Notes: a model not told the origin generated them from the letters alone. A DNA stretch of 64,000 nt from Simmondsia chinensis (GCA_018398585.1 JAGTTD010000010.1:23941739-24005738), one strand, 5' to 3'. Counted from the first letter of the stretch, positions 42,987-55,269 are shown. Numbers and translations: made by a program.

Positions 42987-44125
42987 TTGTTTATGCACGA
43001 TCATCATTCTTTATCTCTTGACCCTACTATATTCGACTTTGAAATTGAAAGAACTTTAAGGGACTTTAGAGCCCAACGCCGAGCAAAATCCACTAGCACT
43101 AACTCTGATTTCGTAATGGCAGACGAACAACAACCACGTGCACTTATAGGGTACTTTACTCCTATTGCATACACCTCACCTTCGTGCATTACGTTGCCAC
43201 CTGTAGCTCATCAGTTTGTGCTTAAGCCACATACCATATAGTTGCTTCCTTCATTCCATGGCTTAGGTAATGAGAACTCGTATAATCATTTGGACAGTTT
43301 TATGGAAGTTTTCTTCTTCATTCCAGATTCCTAACGTTAGTGATGACGGCGTCCTACTTCACCTTTTTTCTTTCTCATTGAAGGATAAGGCTAAGTATTG
43401 GTTTGACATCTTACCTAATGCGACGATTAGCACTTGGACTCAAATGCAACAAGAATTTCTTAAGAAATTATATCCCATTAGTAAGACCAACACTGCCAGG
43501 AGAGCCATTTACACCTTTTCCCAACTTCCTAGTGAAGAGTTTCATGAGAGTTGGGATAGGTTTAAGGAAACTTTTATGAGCTTGTCCACATCTTGCTATC
43601 CCTAAATGGCAGCTGGTCCAAAACTTTTGTTATGGGTTGAATGAAGAGGGCCAACAAACTAATGATGCTTCATATGGTGGTCAGTTCCTTGTGAAGAATG
43701 AGGATGAGGCGTAGGAACTGTTTGAACATTAGAATGAGAATTCACAACAAAATGCCACACATGCACATTTGAATGCTTAGAGGTAAAACAGAGGAGAAGT
43801 GCATGAAATTGCTCACACTCCTATGTCAGTTAAGAAAGTAAATTCTCTTGCATCTTCTATTGAGCATCTTGCTTCCTTATTTAAGATGACATTGGCGCCT
43901 TCCACTATGCCGAATGTGTCTGGTGTTCAAAACATGCGTAGTGCTTCTTCTTCATGCTCTATTGTCTCTCATTCTACACTTGATTGCCCCTCTGCTTCAC
44001 CCTTTGTTGAATTGTCGGACGAACAGGTTAATGCAGCCCAAGGATTCTCAAGGAACGATGCATACTTGAACACGTACAATCTGGGTTGTAGGAACCATCC
44101 AAAATTATCCTAGAGGCAAGGATGA
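42987..44125 (+). pseudogene. E6 gag, N-terminal part
   Basis: 42987-43241 reads SLDPTIFDFEIERTLRDFRA, ADEQQPRALIGYFTP. In other frames NENSYNHLDSFMEV and then 43270-43605: LHLFSFSLKDKAKYWFDILP, TISTWTQMQQEFLKKLYPIS, TARRAIYTFSQLPSEEFHES, the Athila Gag capsid core. 43799-44113 holds the C-terminal linker and AYLNTYNLGCRNHPKLS (canonical YNPGWRNHPNFSW). It breaks at the E7 insertion. Confidence 0.85.
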
Positions 44126-44130
44126 GAACG

Positions 44131-44475
44131 TGCCATGATCGAGGATCAATTTGATTGTTTTGTTGGATATCTTAGTTCTCTTTTTCAAATATTAGTCTTG
44201 GCAGGAAGGGTGGTTGGTCCTTGTTTCGTTTTAAGTCTTTTGGCGGCTGATTCAGAAGTCGGCTTAGGCTTGGTCTCGCTGCATTGTATTTGCTTTTGTC
44301 TCTGTCTAGCATAAGTAGAGAAGTATCTTGTATTGGAGGATTCATTGAATGATAAACTTGTGATTTCTCTCTCTCATCTCTAATCTTTCTCTCTAATTCT
44401 CATCTTCCTTCACTTCTCTTCTCATCTAAACTCTCCTATTCCCTAGGTCATGATCAAGATCCTTCTTAATTCATA
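44131..44475 (+). repeat. E7 5' LTR
   Basis: TGCCATGATCGAGG to TTAATTCATA. The primer site appears partly deleted: TTAGAGC follows at 44476, where ATTGGTATCAGAGC is expected. Confidence 0.92.
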
Positions 44476-44617
44476 TTAGAGCTTGAGCTTGACAATTAAT
44501 TGCATTGACAATTGCTTTGTTTGATTCAGTATTGATCCAATTGTATCAGACAAAGTTTATCTGTTACAGAAGTGCTTTTGTGTTCGTTGAGTGTGAGATC
44601 GTTCAATTGCAGTTCCT

Positions 44618-45850
44618 ATGGCAGGAGGTGTAACAATGCGAGCTGGTGCAGCTAACGCAGCTGCTAATGATGGTGCTACAAAATATGCTGCTAGAGTTAC
44701 TAGCATTGAGGCAAGATCTGATCAGGAGAATCGAGATGAAATCTTGTGGAATTGAATGCAGACTTTGGTAACGACATTCAAGCCTGGCATTGATTAGAGG
44801 TTAGATGGTATGGAACTGAAATTTGACAGTATGGAACAAAAGTTTGGCACACAATCTCAACAAATTGAAGGTCTGCAGCAGCAGGTCCAGAGACAAAATT
44901 AACCTGTTGGTGAAACCATTCTCTTGGCTGCAAGCCAGAAAGCCAGACATGTTCCCGCAGCTAATGTGCCTTTTCCTTTAGGACCTATTGATAGTGGAGA
45001 AAATGTGTCAATTGCTAGAAGCCATGGGTTCTGACAACCACGAGTAGAGTTGGAGCCTTTTTAAGGAGCAATGCTGTAGTCTTGGGTGAGGAAATGTGAA
45101 AAATATTTTCATTTTTACAGTATACCTGAGGACCAGAAGGTTGAATTAGCTGCGGTATACTTAAGAGGAGATGTTGAAGTGTGGTTTTTTAGCTTACTGC
45201 GTAGTAATCTATCAATCACCTGGATAGAATTTGCGGAGGGGTTGTGTGCTAGGTACAAAGATGAAGACAAAAGTGATGTTGTGGACAATTTCAATAAATT
45301 GACACAAGTATCAACAGTAAAAGAGTATATGACAAGGTTTGAAGATTTAAGAGCCAGAATGTTGATAGCCTATCCAAATGCAACAAAAGGCTATTATGTC
45401 TCGAGCTTTGTTAGTGGACTGAAGCCTAAAATCAAGTATTTGGTGAGGGCATTTGAACCTGCAACTTTGTCCTAGGCTTATTCCAAAGCTAGAAGAGGTA
45501 AAAGCACAATTTTGTCAACGCCTGAGATTCAGAGGGTTAGGAATGTTCCTATGGGAGCTTCTCCAACGAAATCATGTACAAATAATAATTGGCCTTTGAG
45601 TTTGGAAGAGAAGAAAGCTCAAAGACTCTGCTTCAGGTGTAATCAACGATACTTCTTTGGCCATAAGCGTGATCCTAAGTGTCTTATGTCAGCCTCGGGA
45701 GTCACTACTGCTGAGTTTGATGAGGAGGAGGAGAATGGACTTGATTTGGGAGAACAAGAAAAAGAAGGGTGTGAAGAGCTAGATGAAGATGAAATTGAGA
45801 TATCAGTTAAGGCATTAACTGGTATTGGTTCACATAATTCTATCTGAATT
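44618..45850 (+). pseudogene. E7 gag
   Basis: ATG 44618 (MAGGVTMRAGAANAAANDG). A coiled coil follows with stops, DSMEQKFGTQSQQIEGLQQQ. Capsid core 45086-45475: VWFFSLLRSNLSITWIEFAE, DEDKSDVVDNFNK, VKEYMTRFEDLRARM, SSFVSGLKPKIKYLV. Zinc knuckle CFRCNQRYFFGHKRDPKC at about 45632-45685 with two inserted residues. Acidic linker to the protease. Confidence 0.9.
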
Positions 45851-46183
45851 AGGGGAGAAGCTGGGTAGAGGGCCTTGTTGATACTTATTGACAGCGGATG
45901 TACTCATAGCTTTGTAGATCCTAAGGTGCTGAGATCAGTGGGACATGAAATGATCAGGACTACACCTCTAGCAGTCACTGTGGCAGATGGAAACTCAATG
46001 TTGACACAGACCAAGTGCAGAAACTTCAGGGGGAAGATGCAAGATCACTGTTTCGAGTATGATTTCAGGGTGTTAAGATTAGGAGGCTGTGGCATGGTAT
46101 TGGGGGTAGATTGGATGAAGATTATTAGTCCATTGCTCTTTGACATTACTCATTTAACCGCGTCTTTCGAAAGAGGGAATTAA
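45851..46183 (+). pseudogene. E7 aspartic protease
   Basis: LILIDSGCTHSFVDPKVL (motif DSGCT), TPLAVTVADGNSMLTQTKC, YDFRVLRLGGCGMVLGVDWM, ending FDITHLTASFE. Largely in one frame, but preceded by stops in the linker from gag (45845, 45869). Confidence 0.9.
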
Positions 46184-47000
46184 AAAGTTAAGCCGCAGGG
46201 TATCATGGAACAAGCTCAGTTACAGATTATACTCCATTAGCGCTACTGTTGAGGTGGATCAGGTGGACACCTTCCCTGCTATTACTTCCCTACTGCAGAA
46301 GTATAAGGATCTATTCGAGCAGCTAGTTTCCTTACCTCCTAGAAGAGTTTTAGAACACGCTATTCCATTGAAGGAAGGTTCGGATCCTGTGAGTCTTCGT
46401 CCCTATAAGTATCCTCACTCTCAAAAGAGTGAGATTGAGAAGCAAGTTGAGGAATTGTTGAATACTCATTCATCAGGCACAGTCATAGCCCATTTGCTTC
46501 TCCAGTGATTTTGGTGAAAAAAAGGATGGAAGCTCTCGAATGTGCATTGGTTATCATCAATTGAATGCCCTTACTGTTAAGGACAAGTTTCCAATACCAG
46601 TTATTGATGATCTCCTTGATGAATTGTATGGATCCAAGTACTTCTCCAAAGTGGACTTTCGACAAGGCTATTATCAAACTAGAGTACAAGATCAAGACAT
46701 TCATAAGACTGCATTTAGAACACACCACGGTCATTATGAGTTTGTGGCGATGCCTTTTGGGCTATCCAAAGCCCCAGCCACCTCTTGGGCTCTAATGAAT
46801 TCAGTGTTCAAACCTTACTTAAGGAAATTTATCTTGGTGTTTTTCGATGACATCTTTGTTTATAGTTCTTCCTTGTAAGAACACGAGGCACAGTTGGAAT
46901 CAGTGTTCCAAACTATGAAGACAAACAAGCTTTTTGCTAAATTCTCTAAATGCTCCTTTGCAAAGACTCATGTGGAGTGCCTAGGCCATGTTATTTCGGC
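46184..47000 (+). pseudogene. E7 reverse transcriptase
   Basis: 46254-46508: LLQKYKDLFEQLVSLPPRRV, LRPYKYPHSQKSEIEKQVEE. Frame change near 46475-46520. 46540-46878: [35 protein letters not shown] (first Asp), [25 protein letters not shown] (FDD), then a stop at 46876; KLFAKFSKCSFAKTHVECLG continues past it. Confidence 0.9.
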
Positions 47001-47650
47001 TGTGGGAGTTGTCACTGACCCGAGTATGATACAAGCAATGCTGCACTAGCCTGCACCGAAGACATTTTAGAAGCTAAGGGGATTTCTGGGTCTCATAGGC
47101 TACTATAGCAAATTTATAACTGGATATGAGCTGATTGCCAAACCTTTGACTGATTTGCTCAAGAAAGAAGCCTTCTATTGGAACGAAATGGCCACTGAAG
47201 CATTTGAGCGATTGGAGGCTGCTATGACTTCAGCACCTGTTTCGATCATGCCAGACTTCAACTTTCCCTTTGTGTTGGAGACTGATGCGTGTAGCAAGGA
47301 AATTGGAGTTGTGTTGTCCCAGAATGGAACACCCTTGGTTTACTTCAGCTAAGCTTTGAGTCCCAAAAATCAGAAATTGTCAATTTACGAGAAGGAGTAT
47401 ATCGCCATTCTGTTAGCTATGCAAAAGTGGAGACACTACTTAGTTGGACACCCTTTCACAATCAAGACTAATCACCAATGCCTGAGATATCTCCTTGAAC
47501 AAAATATTACTACAAGAGTTCAAAAAAAGAGGCTTATGAAGATGTTAGGACTTGACTATGCTATTGAATATCCAAAAGGGGCAGAAAATTCAGCAGCTGA
47601 TGTTCTTTCAAGAAGACAAGAAGATCAGGAAGAGGCTTCATGTTCTGCTA
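47001..47650 (+). pseudogene. E7 RT connection and RNase H
   Basis: One frame with stops: LRGFLGLIGYYSKFITGYEL, AKPLTDLLKKEAFYWNE, MPDFNFPFVLETDACSKEIG (Asp kept), stop 47350, NQKLSIYEKEYIAILLAMQK, KTNHQCLRYLLEQN (canonical KTDHQSLKY, Asp to Asn), AADVLSRRQED. Confidence 0.9.
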
Positions 47651-48540
47651 TGTCTCAAGCTGCACCTGAATGGACGAATGAGGTAATTAAGTCCTATGAG
47701 AATGATACCTTTGCTCAAGATTGTATCATCCCTTGCTGCATACAGGGACTTTCTGAACCTAGTTCTGAACTTTCGGTTAGCAATGGAATTATTCGAATCA
47801 AGGGAAAGTGAGGCCATTTAGATGTTGAAGGAACATATCAGAGGCTTAAGCAATATTTCAATTGGACTGGGATGAAGAAGAAAGTGTAAGAGTTCGTTCA
47901 AAGGTGTGATGCTTGTCAAAGAACTGAGAGTGAGCACACACCTTATCAAGGTTTGCTTCAACTTTTACCTGTTCCGGAAAGAGCTTGGCAGCACATTAGC
48001 ATGGACTTTATCGAAGGCCTACCAAAATATGAGGGAAAGGAAGTAATCTGAGTGGTGGTTGATCGCTTCACCAAGTTTAGTCATTTCATTACACTTCACT
48101 ATCCTATTTTGGCTGAGAAATTAGCAAGACTCTTTTTAGATCACATCTATAAACTTCATGGACTTCCTCAATCAATTTTATTGGACAGGGATCGATTATA
48201 CACTAGCAACCTCTTGAGTGAGTTGTTTCTGTTGATGGGGTCATTGTTGGCTTTAAGCTCTTCTTATCATCCGCAATCAGATGACCAAACGGAGAGGGTA
48301 AACCAATGTGTTGAACAATATTTGAGGGGAATGACCTTCTCTCATCCCAAGAATTGGCATAGGTGGTTGTCCCTTGCTGAGTTTTGGTATAACACTCACT
48401 CATATTCATCTCTTGCTACAACTCCATTCAAGGCCTTGTATGATTATGATCCACCCTCTCCCTTGATGCTACAAGGGGCAGTGTCTTTCGTGGATGGTGT
48501 TACTGATCCTATAGAGCAGAGGAGGCAGTTGATTCATTAG
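47651..48540 (+). pseudogene. E7 integrase core with deletion in zinc-binding domain
   Basis: NGIIRIKGK is followed at once by a stop and GHLDVEGTYQRLKQYF; the YVGS to HDSAWGGH stretch seen in E3, E5 and E9 is missing, so a short deletion near 47810 removed the first zinc-binding His. Cys pair CDACQRTE kept. ISMDFIEGLPKYEGKEVI (first Asp), ILLDRDRLYTSN (second Asp), YHPQSDDQTERVNQ (Glu), WLSLAEFWYNTHSYSSLATT, FKALYDYDPP. Confidence 0.9.
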
Positions 48541-49035
48541 CTAAAAGACAATCTTCAAGTGGCTCAAACTCGAATGAAATATTTTGCAGATAGGAAAAGA
48601 GTTAACAAATCTTTTGAGATTGGTGATTGGGTCTTCTTGAAGCTACAGCCCTACAGGAAAAGTTCAATTGCTGTGTGTAAGAATATCAAGTTATGTGCTC
48701 GTTATTTTAGGCCATACAAGGTATTAGAGAAGATTGGAAAGATTGCCTATCAGTTAGAGTTGCCTGCTGATTCATTGGTTCATCCGGCGTTCCACATTTC
48801 TTTGCTGAAAAAGAAGGTTGCAGAAGGGAAAGGTACATCTGCAGTACCTCAAGAGGCTACTATGCAAGGAATCATTGTGCCGGAGCCTAAAGTGATCTTA
48901 GACTCTAGCTTATTATAGCAGAAAGGAGTAACAGTTAAAGAGGTTCTGGTGCAATGGAAGAATTTGGGCAAGGACAGTGCTATGTGGGAAGATTGGTCGT
49001 TTCTTAGATCTCAATTGCCTTCCCTACATTCTTAA
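48541..49035 (+). pseudogene. E7 integrase C-terminus and chromodomain
   Basis: TRMKYFADRKRVNKSFEIGD, FLKLQPYRKSSIAVCKNIKL, YFRPYKVLEKIGKIAYQLEL (GPY/F), HPAFHISLLKKK. After a stop at 48916, VKEVLVQWKNLGKDSAMWED is the chromodomain and the frame ends SLHS-stop at 49035. Confidence 0.9.
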
Positions 49036-49057
49036 GACAAGAATGTGCTTAAGAGGG

Positions 49058-49058
<1 letters not shown>

Positions 49059-49095
<37 letters not shown>
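49059..49095. repeat. Poly-G run, 37 bases, at the E7 polypurine tract
   Basis: AAGAGGGC followed by 37 G, then ATGTAGAGTTAT before the LTR. Sister elements have a mixed purine tract of about 12 bases here. Confidence 0.9.
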
Positions 49096-49096
<1 letters not shown>

Positions 49097-49107
49097 TGTA
49101 GAGTTAT

Positions 49108-49453
49108 TGTCATGATAGGGGATCAATTTAAGTGTTTTGTTGGATATCTTAGTTCTCTTTTTCAAATATTAGTCTTGGCAGGAAGGGCGGTTGGTCTTTA
49201 TTTCGGTTTGTCTTTTGGCGGCTGATTCAGAAGTCGGCTAAGGCTTGGTCTCGAAGTATTGTATTTGCTTTTATCTCTGTCTAGCATAAGTAGAGAAGTA
49301 TCTTGTATTGGCGGATTCATTGAATGATAAACTTGTGATTTCTCTCTCTCATCTCTAATCTTTCTCTCTAATTCTCATCTTCTTTCACTTCTCTTCTCAT
49401 CTAAACTCTCCTATTCCCTAGGTCATGATCAAGATCCTTCTTGATTCATGATA
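49108..49453 (+). repeat. E7 3' LTR
   Basis: TGTCATGATAGGGG to TTGATTCATGATA, collinear with 44131-44475. Confidence 0.92.
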
Positions 49454-49458
49454 GAATG

Positions 49459-50040
49459 GCAACATGTGCCACAACAACCAAATCCATGACCTTAACCATA
49501 TGGTATGACACGAACTCTTGGTTTCAACCGTAACGGTATGCTTCTAACTACTCTTAACCTTCCAATTTGAGCTGTAATTCAAATTTTGAAGAGAGGGTCT
49601 TGAGTGTGCTGAAAGGTTTAGAAGTTAATTCCTAACTCCTCCACTCTCATACACAATTGATCTCAAAGCTAGAAACTCAAATAGGTTAGCTAGCTAACAC
49701 TTTGAGTAACAGAGATGAGGGAAGACTCCCTAGCTAAGCCGTACAAAACCCTAGGAACTGTGTGAGGCAAGACAACTATCCTCCCCATCAAGAACAAGCA
49801 AAGTCCATTATGGAGTTGAGAAGTGGGAAGGAAGTTGATAATGGAGTAAGTGCTGAGAGTGAAGTATCTATGAGTGGTAAGGGAGAAGAGAAGAGCGATG
49901 AAAGAGAGAAGGACACCTGTGAGGTCATGCACCCTTCTTCCATTCCTAAGACCTCTGATCTTTCTTCATCATAGGAACCTAGAGTGCCCTTCCCCTAGGC
50001 TTTAGTTGCACCGCATTCAAATGAGAAGGACAAGAAATGA
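49459..50040 (+). pseudogene. E6 gag, C-terminal part
   Basis: Resumes after E7. Frames with stops show an LQIGQLA-like region and REDSLAKPYKTLG (canonical GxLPSQTxxNP), and 49762-49974 RQDNYPPHQEQAKSIMELRS then GKEVDNG, the ALxLRSGKE motif typical at the end of Athila/Tat Gag, followed by a Glu/Lys-rich linker. Confidence 0.8.
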
Positions 50041-50940
50041 GAAGACATTTTGGAGACATTTGGGCAAGTAAGGATAAGCATTCCCATTTTTGATGCGATC
50101 AAAACGATCCTAGCCTATGTGAAGTTTATAAAGGACCTGTTGAACCAAAAGAGGCAATCTAGAGCACATCTACCTAAGAAAGTGTTTTTAGCTGAGCAAG
50201 TAAGTTCTATTCTGAAGTGTGACACTCTGATTAACTACAAAGACCCTGGTGTCCCCACCATCTCTTGTTCACTTGGATACTACCCGATTGATAGGGCTTT
50301 ACTTGACATAGGAGCAAGTGTTAACCTTATTCCTTATTTGGTTTATGTGAAGCTAGGCTTGGGAGAGTTGCACCCTACCATGGTGACCTTGCAATTTTTG
50401 GATAGATCTACTAGGGTACCCTGTGGTGAGCTTGTTAATGTGCTAGTGAGGGTAGACAAAGCCCTATTTCCTGTTGATTTTCTTGTGCTTGATATGAAAC
50501 CTTCTAGTCTTTCAAAAAACCATATTCATGTCATTCTAGGTCAGCCTTTCTTAGCAATAGCCAAAGCTACCATCAAATGTAAATCTGGGGTAATGGATGT
50601 TAGTTTTGCAAACATCACTATTAGGTTGAACATTTTTAAGGCTTCGTTCTCACCCACTCGTTAGGATGAGTCGGAATGTTTATGTGTGGATGTTATTGAT
50701 GACCTGGTAGACCTGACACTTCCCTTTATCATTGTTGATGATTCCCTTGAGAGAGCGCTAGCGTATGACTGTTCTGATGATTTTGAAGTTGAGAACCACA
50801 GTCAAGAGGTGAATGATTTACTTAAGTTGTGTGCTCCCGTAGAGACTTGCCATTGGTTGTCAAGAGTGGAACCTTTACCTCCGCTTTCTGATTCCCTTAC
50901 TTTGCCTTCAATAGTTTCACCACCCAAACTTTAACTTAAG
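50041..50940 (+). pseudogene. E6 aspartic protease
   Basis: 50050-50664 open: ETFGQVRISIPIFDAIKTIL, AYVKFIKDLL, CDTLINYKDPGVPTISCSLG, ALLDIGASVNLIPYLVY (active-site Asp in DIGAS), GELVNVLVRVDKALFPVDFL, HVILGQPFLAIAKATI. 50686-50934 is the acidic linker to RT. The best-kept Athila-type protease of the window. Confidence 0.9.
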
Positions 50941-51880
50941 TCTTTGTCATCTACTCTTAAGTATGCTCTTAGGATGCGATGAGACTTTACCTATGATTAT
51001 CTCTTCTCAGTTGTCTAAGGAACATGAAGATGCATTGATGATAGTGCTTAGTGGTCATAAGAGTGCCATTGGGCGGTCAGTGGCTGATCTGAAGGGTATA
51101 GACCCTTCTATTTGTGTGTATTAGGATTTTATTTATTTTTTTAATGAGAATGGTAAGCCCACTGTAGACATGCAAATAAGGTTGAACCCTAGCATGAATG
51201 AAGTGGTAAGGAAAGAGATTGTGAAATTTCTTAATGCGTGTATCATCTTCCTAGTTTCTGATAGTAGGTGGGTCAGCTCTATTCAGGTCGTCCCAAAGAA
51301 ATCAGGTGTTACTGTGGTTAGGAGTAGTGATGGAGAGTTAGCTCCCACTAGAGAGACCACGAGCTGGAGAGTTTGTATTGACTATAGGAAGCTTAACTCT
51401 ACCACTAGGAAGGACCATTTTGCTCTACCGTTCATTGATTAGATTTTAGAGAGGTTAGCTGGTAAAAGTTTTTACTATTTTTTCAATGGATATTCAGGAT
51501 ATAACTAGGTAGAAGTCCACCCAGAGGATTAAGAGAAGATGACATTTATGTTCTTGGGCACATTTTTCTATTGTAGGATGCCATTTGGTTCATGTAATGC
51601 ACCCGCTACTTTTCAAAGATGCATGATGTCTATCTTTTCTGATATGGTAGACAGCTTTCTTAAGGTTTTTATCGATGATTTCTCTGTTTTTGGACCTTGG
51701 TTTGATGAATGTTTGTAGAATTTGACACTCGTATTGAAAAGATTTGAAGAAACTGATCTTGTTTTGAGTTGGGAGAAGTGTCACTTCACGGTTCAAGTGG
51801 GAATAGTATTGGGTCATAGGGTGTCTAAGAAGGGGATTGAGATTGATAAAGCTAAGGTAGATCTAATTGCTAACTTACCC
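50941..51880 (+). pseudogene. E6 reverse transcriptase (Athila type)
   Basis: QIRLNPSMNEVVRKEIVKFL, VSSIQVVPKKSGVTVV, RVCIDYRKLNSTTRKDHFAL, PFID-stop. Then SFYYFFNGYSGYN, where the usual first catalytic Asp (LDGYSGYNQ) is Asn, RMPFGSCNAPATFQRCMMSI, FLKVFIDDFSVFG (DD pair kept), FDECL-stop-NLTLVLKRFEETDLVLSWEK. Stops at several places; inactive. Confidence 0.9.
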
Positions 51881-52480
51881 CTCCCTCAAGTGTGAAGCAA
51901 ATTAGATCGTTCCTAGGTCATGCAGGTTTCTATAGGAGATTCATTAATAACCTTGGGCAGTTAGCCAGACCATTGACTAGCTTGATAGTTAAGGAAACAT
52001 CATTTGAGTTTGATGAGCCTTGCTCAGAAGTTTTTCAAAAGCTTCGGTCATTACTTATTTCAGCCTCCATTATATAGCCACCTGATTACTCTCTTCCTTT
52101 TAAGGTTATGTGTGATGCTTCTGATTTTTTCATAGGTGCTTTCTTAGGTCCAAGAGTAAGAAAAGTGCCCTTCATATGCTAGTAAAACTCTTCATAGTGC
52201 CCAACACGAATACACCATCGTTGAAAAGGAGTTGCTAGCTGTCATGTTTGTTCTAGACAAGTTTCATTCTTATCTTTTGAGGTCAAAAGTCATTATTTAT
52301 TCTGACCATGCTGCATTGAAATATTTGCTCTCGAAGAAAGAAACGAAACCTAGGCTCATTAGCTGGATTTTTCTACTTCAATAGTTTGACATTGAGATAA
52401 TAGATAAGAAAGTTGCGGAGAATGTGGTAGCTGACCACCTTTCTAGGTTTTACTTTCAGCATCATGATTCATCTATTGCG
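51881..52480 (+). pseudogene. E6 RT connection and RNase H
   Basis: KQIRSFLGHAGFYRRFINNL, ARPLTSLIVKETSFEFDEPC, then PPDYSLPFKVMCDASDFFIG (RNase H Asp kept), a frame change, [39 protein letters not shown], and VVADHLSRF at the end. Confidence 0.88.
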
Positions 52481-53842
52481 TAACCTGACTCGTTTCCTGA
52501 CGAGCACCATTTTGTTGTCTCCCATTAATGTGGCCCTTGGTTTGTAAATATTGTTAAGTTTCTCACTATAGGTATGATTCCATCTACTTTGTCCAAGAAA
52601 GAAAGGGATAGGTTTTACTCTTATGTCAAGCACTTTTAGTGGGATGACCCTGACTTGTTTAAACATTGTATGGGCCAGGTAATTCATACATGTGTTCCAG
52701 AGTGTGAGAATCATAGCATTTTATCTTTTTGCCACTCATATGCATGTGGAGGACACTTTGGAGGTCATAGGACTGCTGCAAAAGTCATACAATGTGGTTT
52801 TTATTGGCATGCTTTTTTGAAGGATGCTCACGAGCTTTGTCTTGCATGTGAACGTTGTTAGCGCACAGGTGCATTGACCTTGTGAGACATGATGCCTTTA
52901 AACCCCATTTTGATTGTGGAAACATTTGATGTTAGGGGTATAGACTTTATAGGACCATTTCCTCCTTTCTTTGGTTTTGTTTACGTACTCATAGGGGTTA
53001 ACTATGTGTCTAATTAGATTGAGGCTATACCTATTAGGACAAATGACCACAACGTGGTTGTGCAATTTGTTAAGGACCACATTTTTAACCACTTCGGTAC
53101 CCCTAGAGAACTCATTAGTGGCGGTGATGGTCACTTCATTCATAGGTCATTTGAGGCACTTCTTAGAAAGTACTCAATGCATCATAAGATTACTGCCCCC
53201 GTATCATCCCCAAACTAGTGGTCAAGTAGAGCTTTCAAACCGTGATATTAAGTCTATGCTCGAGAGAATGGTTTGTCCTGATAGGAAAGATTGCTCGCTT
53301 ATGTTGAATGATGCTCTTTGGGCATACTGCACCGCCTACAAGACCCCACTTGGCATGCCACCCTATAGGTTGGTCTTTGGTAAGGTGTGTCATTTACCGG
53401 TTGAGTTAGAGCACTATGTTTATAGGGTTAATAAGGCTTTGAATTACGACCTAGACCAAGCCGGTTCTAACCAAAAGCTTCAACTAAGTGAACTTGAGGA
53501 GTTTAGAAATGAAGCTTATGAGAATGCAAGGGTTTATAAAGCTAAAACCAAGGCTTTCATGATAAACATATTCTAAGGAAAACATTTGTTCCTAATCGAA
53601 AGGTTTGGCTTTTTAATTCTAAATTGCATATATTTCCTGGTAAGTTGAGGTCTAGGTGGGATGGTCCATTTGTGGTTAAACAGGTGCACCCCTCGGGAGC
53701 CATTGAGATATACCACCCAAAAGATGGTCGTGCGTTCGCTGTAAATGGTCAAAGGCTTAAACCTGTAGTTGAGTTAGATGGCATTGTCAATCGACAACTT
53801 ATTGGAGTTGTCTCTATGGTGGACACCTTGACTGATACTTGA
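52481..53842 (+). pseudogene. E6 integrase (Athila type)
   Basis: Zinc-binding HSYACGGHFGGHRTAAKVIQ, GFYWHAFLKDAHELC, ACERC (all four ligands visible). Core: GIDFIGPFPP (first Asp), LISGGDGHF (canonical IISDGG or ISDRGSHF; the second Asp is displaced), [20 protein letters not shown] (Glu), [34 protein letters not shown]-terminal: [64 protein letters not shown]. Frameshifts near 53000 and 53575. Confidence 0.9.
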
Positions 53843-54084
53843 TCTTCACTGGACCCACTGCATCCAACTTAAGGTGTAAAGCTTATCACTACTAGGATTT
53901 AGCCTTGGTTTGCTATTTCTTGTTTATAGTTTTGCTTTTAAACTAGATAGTTGCTTGGGAGTTTATTTCTCTCTCTTTAGGCTCTTATCCCATGTTGGAG
54001 GAGTCATACATGTTCATTCACGCCCATTCATGATCATTGCCTTGTCAGGTTATACCACTCTATATCACTTCTTTCTTGTGATTT
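53843..54084 (+). other. E6 3' untranslated region before E8
   Basis: No frame. Ends at the duplication AATGC (54085-54089). Confidence 0.6.
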
Positions 54085-54089
54085 AATGC

Positions 54090-54546
54090 TGTTATGGTTC
54101 AAGGTAAACTTGAATCATAAAATAAGGGTAGGAGAGTTTGAGATGAGGAAACGAAGTGAAATAGGTGAAGTTTAGAGAGAATTAGATGAGACTGAGAGAG
54201 ACTAGAGAAGAGAAATAGAGAGAATTGAGAGAGAAGTAGTGAAAATTAGAGTTGAGAGAAAAGTATTTAGATATTGTCATTCACCAATGCCTTATTACAA
54301 AGCAAGACCAACTACTTATACTACTACCCTCAACACAAGAGGCAGTTAAGCAAGGAAAATATCTAATCCAAATATCCAGCTATAACCGACTTAACTAACT
54401 ACTCACCATGACTAATGGACCTAAACACACAGCTAAACACAACTAAAGAAGTAAAAGGGCTAACAGAATTCAAATGACTACAAGATTATTACTTGACTAT
54501 TACTAAAGACTTATTACTACTTAACTCTAATATCACGGTCATGAAA
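54090..54546 (-). repeat. E8 outer left LTR (copy A)
   Basis: TGTTATGGTTCAAGG to GGTCATGAAA, full length, matches 62460-62912 throughout. Confidence 0.88.
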
Positions 54547-54550
54547 TTAT

Positions 54551-54936
54551 TGTTATGATTCAAGATAAACTTGAATCATAAACTAAGGATAGGAGAGTTT
54601 TAGATGAGGAAAAGAAGTGAAATGGGTGAAGATTAGAGAGAATTTGATGAGATTGAGACAGAATAGAGAAGAGAAGTAGAGATACCACAAAGCAAGACCG
54701 ACTACTTATACTACTATCCTCAACATAACAGGCGGCAAAGCTAGGGAAATATCTATTCCAAATATCCAACTATAACCGACTTAACTAACTACTCACCAAG
54801 ACTAATGTACCTAGACACACAGCTAAACACAACTAAAGATGTAAAAGAGCTAATACAACTGAAATGACTGCAAGATTATTACTTTACTGCCAATAAAGAC
54901 TTATTACTACTTAACTCCAATATCATGATCATGACA
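54551..54936 (-). repeat. E8 inner left LTR (copy B), with internal deletion
   Basis: TGTTATGATTCAAG to TCATGATCATGACA, four bases (TTAT) after copy A. Lacks about 70 bases around 54683 that copies A and C have. Followed by the purine tract (minus strand CTCTAAAGGGGGGAGT, 54939-54954). Confidence 0.9.
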
Positions 54937-54954
54937 ATACTCCCCCCTTTAGAG

Positions 54955-55269
54955 ATTCCTATCATCAAGAATCTTATTAGAGAGCATAGTGACTTGAAGA
55001 ACTCTTATTAATGTTGAAAACTTCTGAAATTGCAGCTAGGAGTGAGCCAGATGGTGAAGACTTTCTGTTATTAATGCAATATGTTGCAGCCAGATGAGCA
55101 CTTTGATCCTTGACACCAAATTTGTGGTCCAGTGTGCTGCAAGAGTCTATAGTTTAACGTCCAAACCTTCCTAAACTTGATTGTCTTGCTTTAAACCTTC
55201 CCTATGATCCTCTTCAATTTTAGTTCCCATTACTGCTACTAGATGTTAAGGATAGTGACCAAAGTAGTA
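54955..55269 (-). other. E8 3' region after gag
   Basis: No recognised domain; pol is missing between gag and the purine tract. Confidence 0.6.

Larger units (their letters stand above)
44131..49453 (+). mobile_element. E7: chromodomain Ty3/gypsy element, decayed
   Basis: LTRs of about 345 and 346 bp, TSD GAACG (44126-44130) and GAATG (49454-49458), one transition apart. gag to chromodomain in order. Inserted in E6's gag. Confidence 0.95.
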
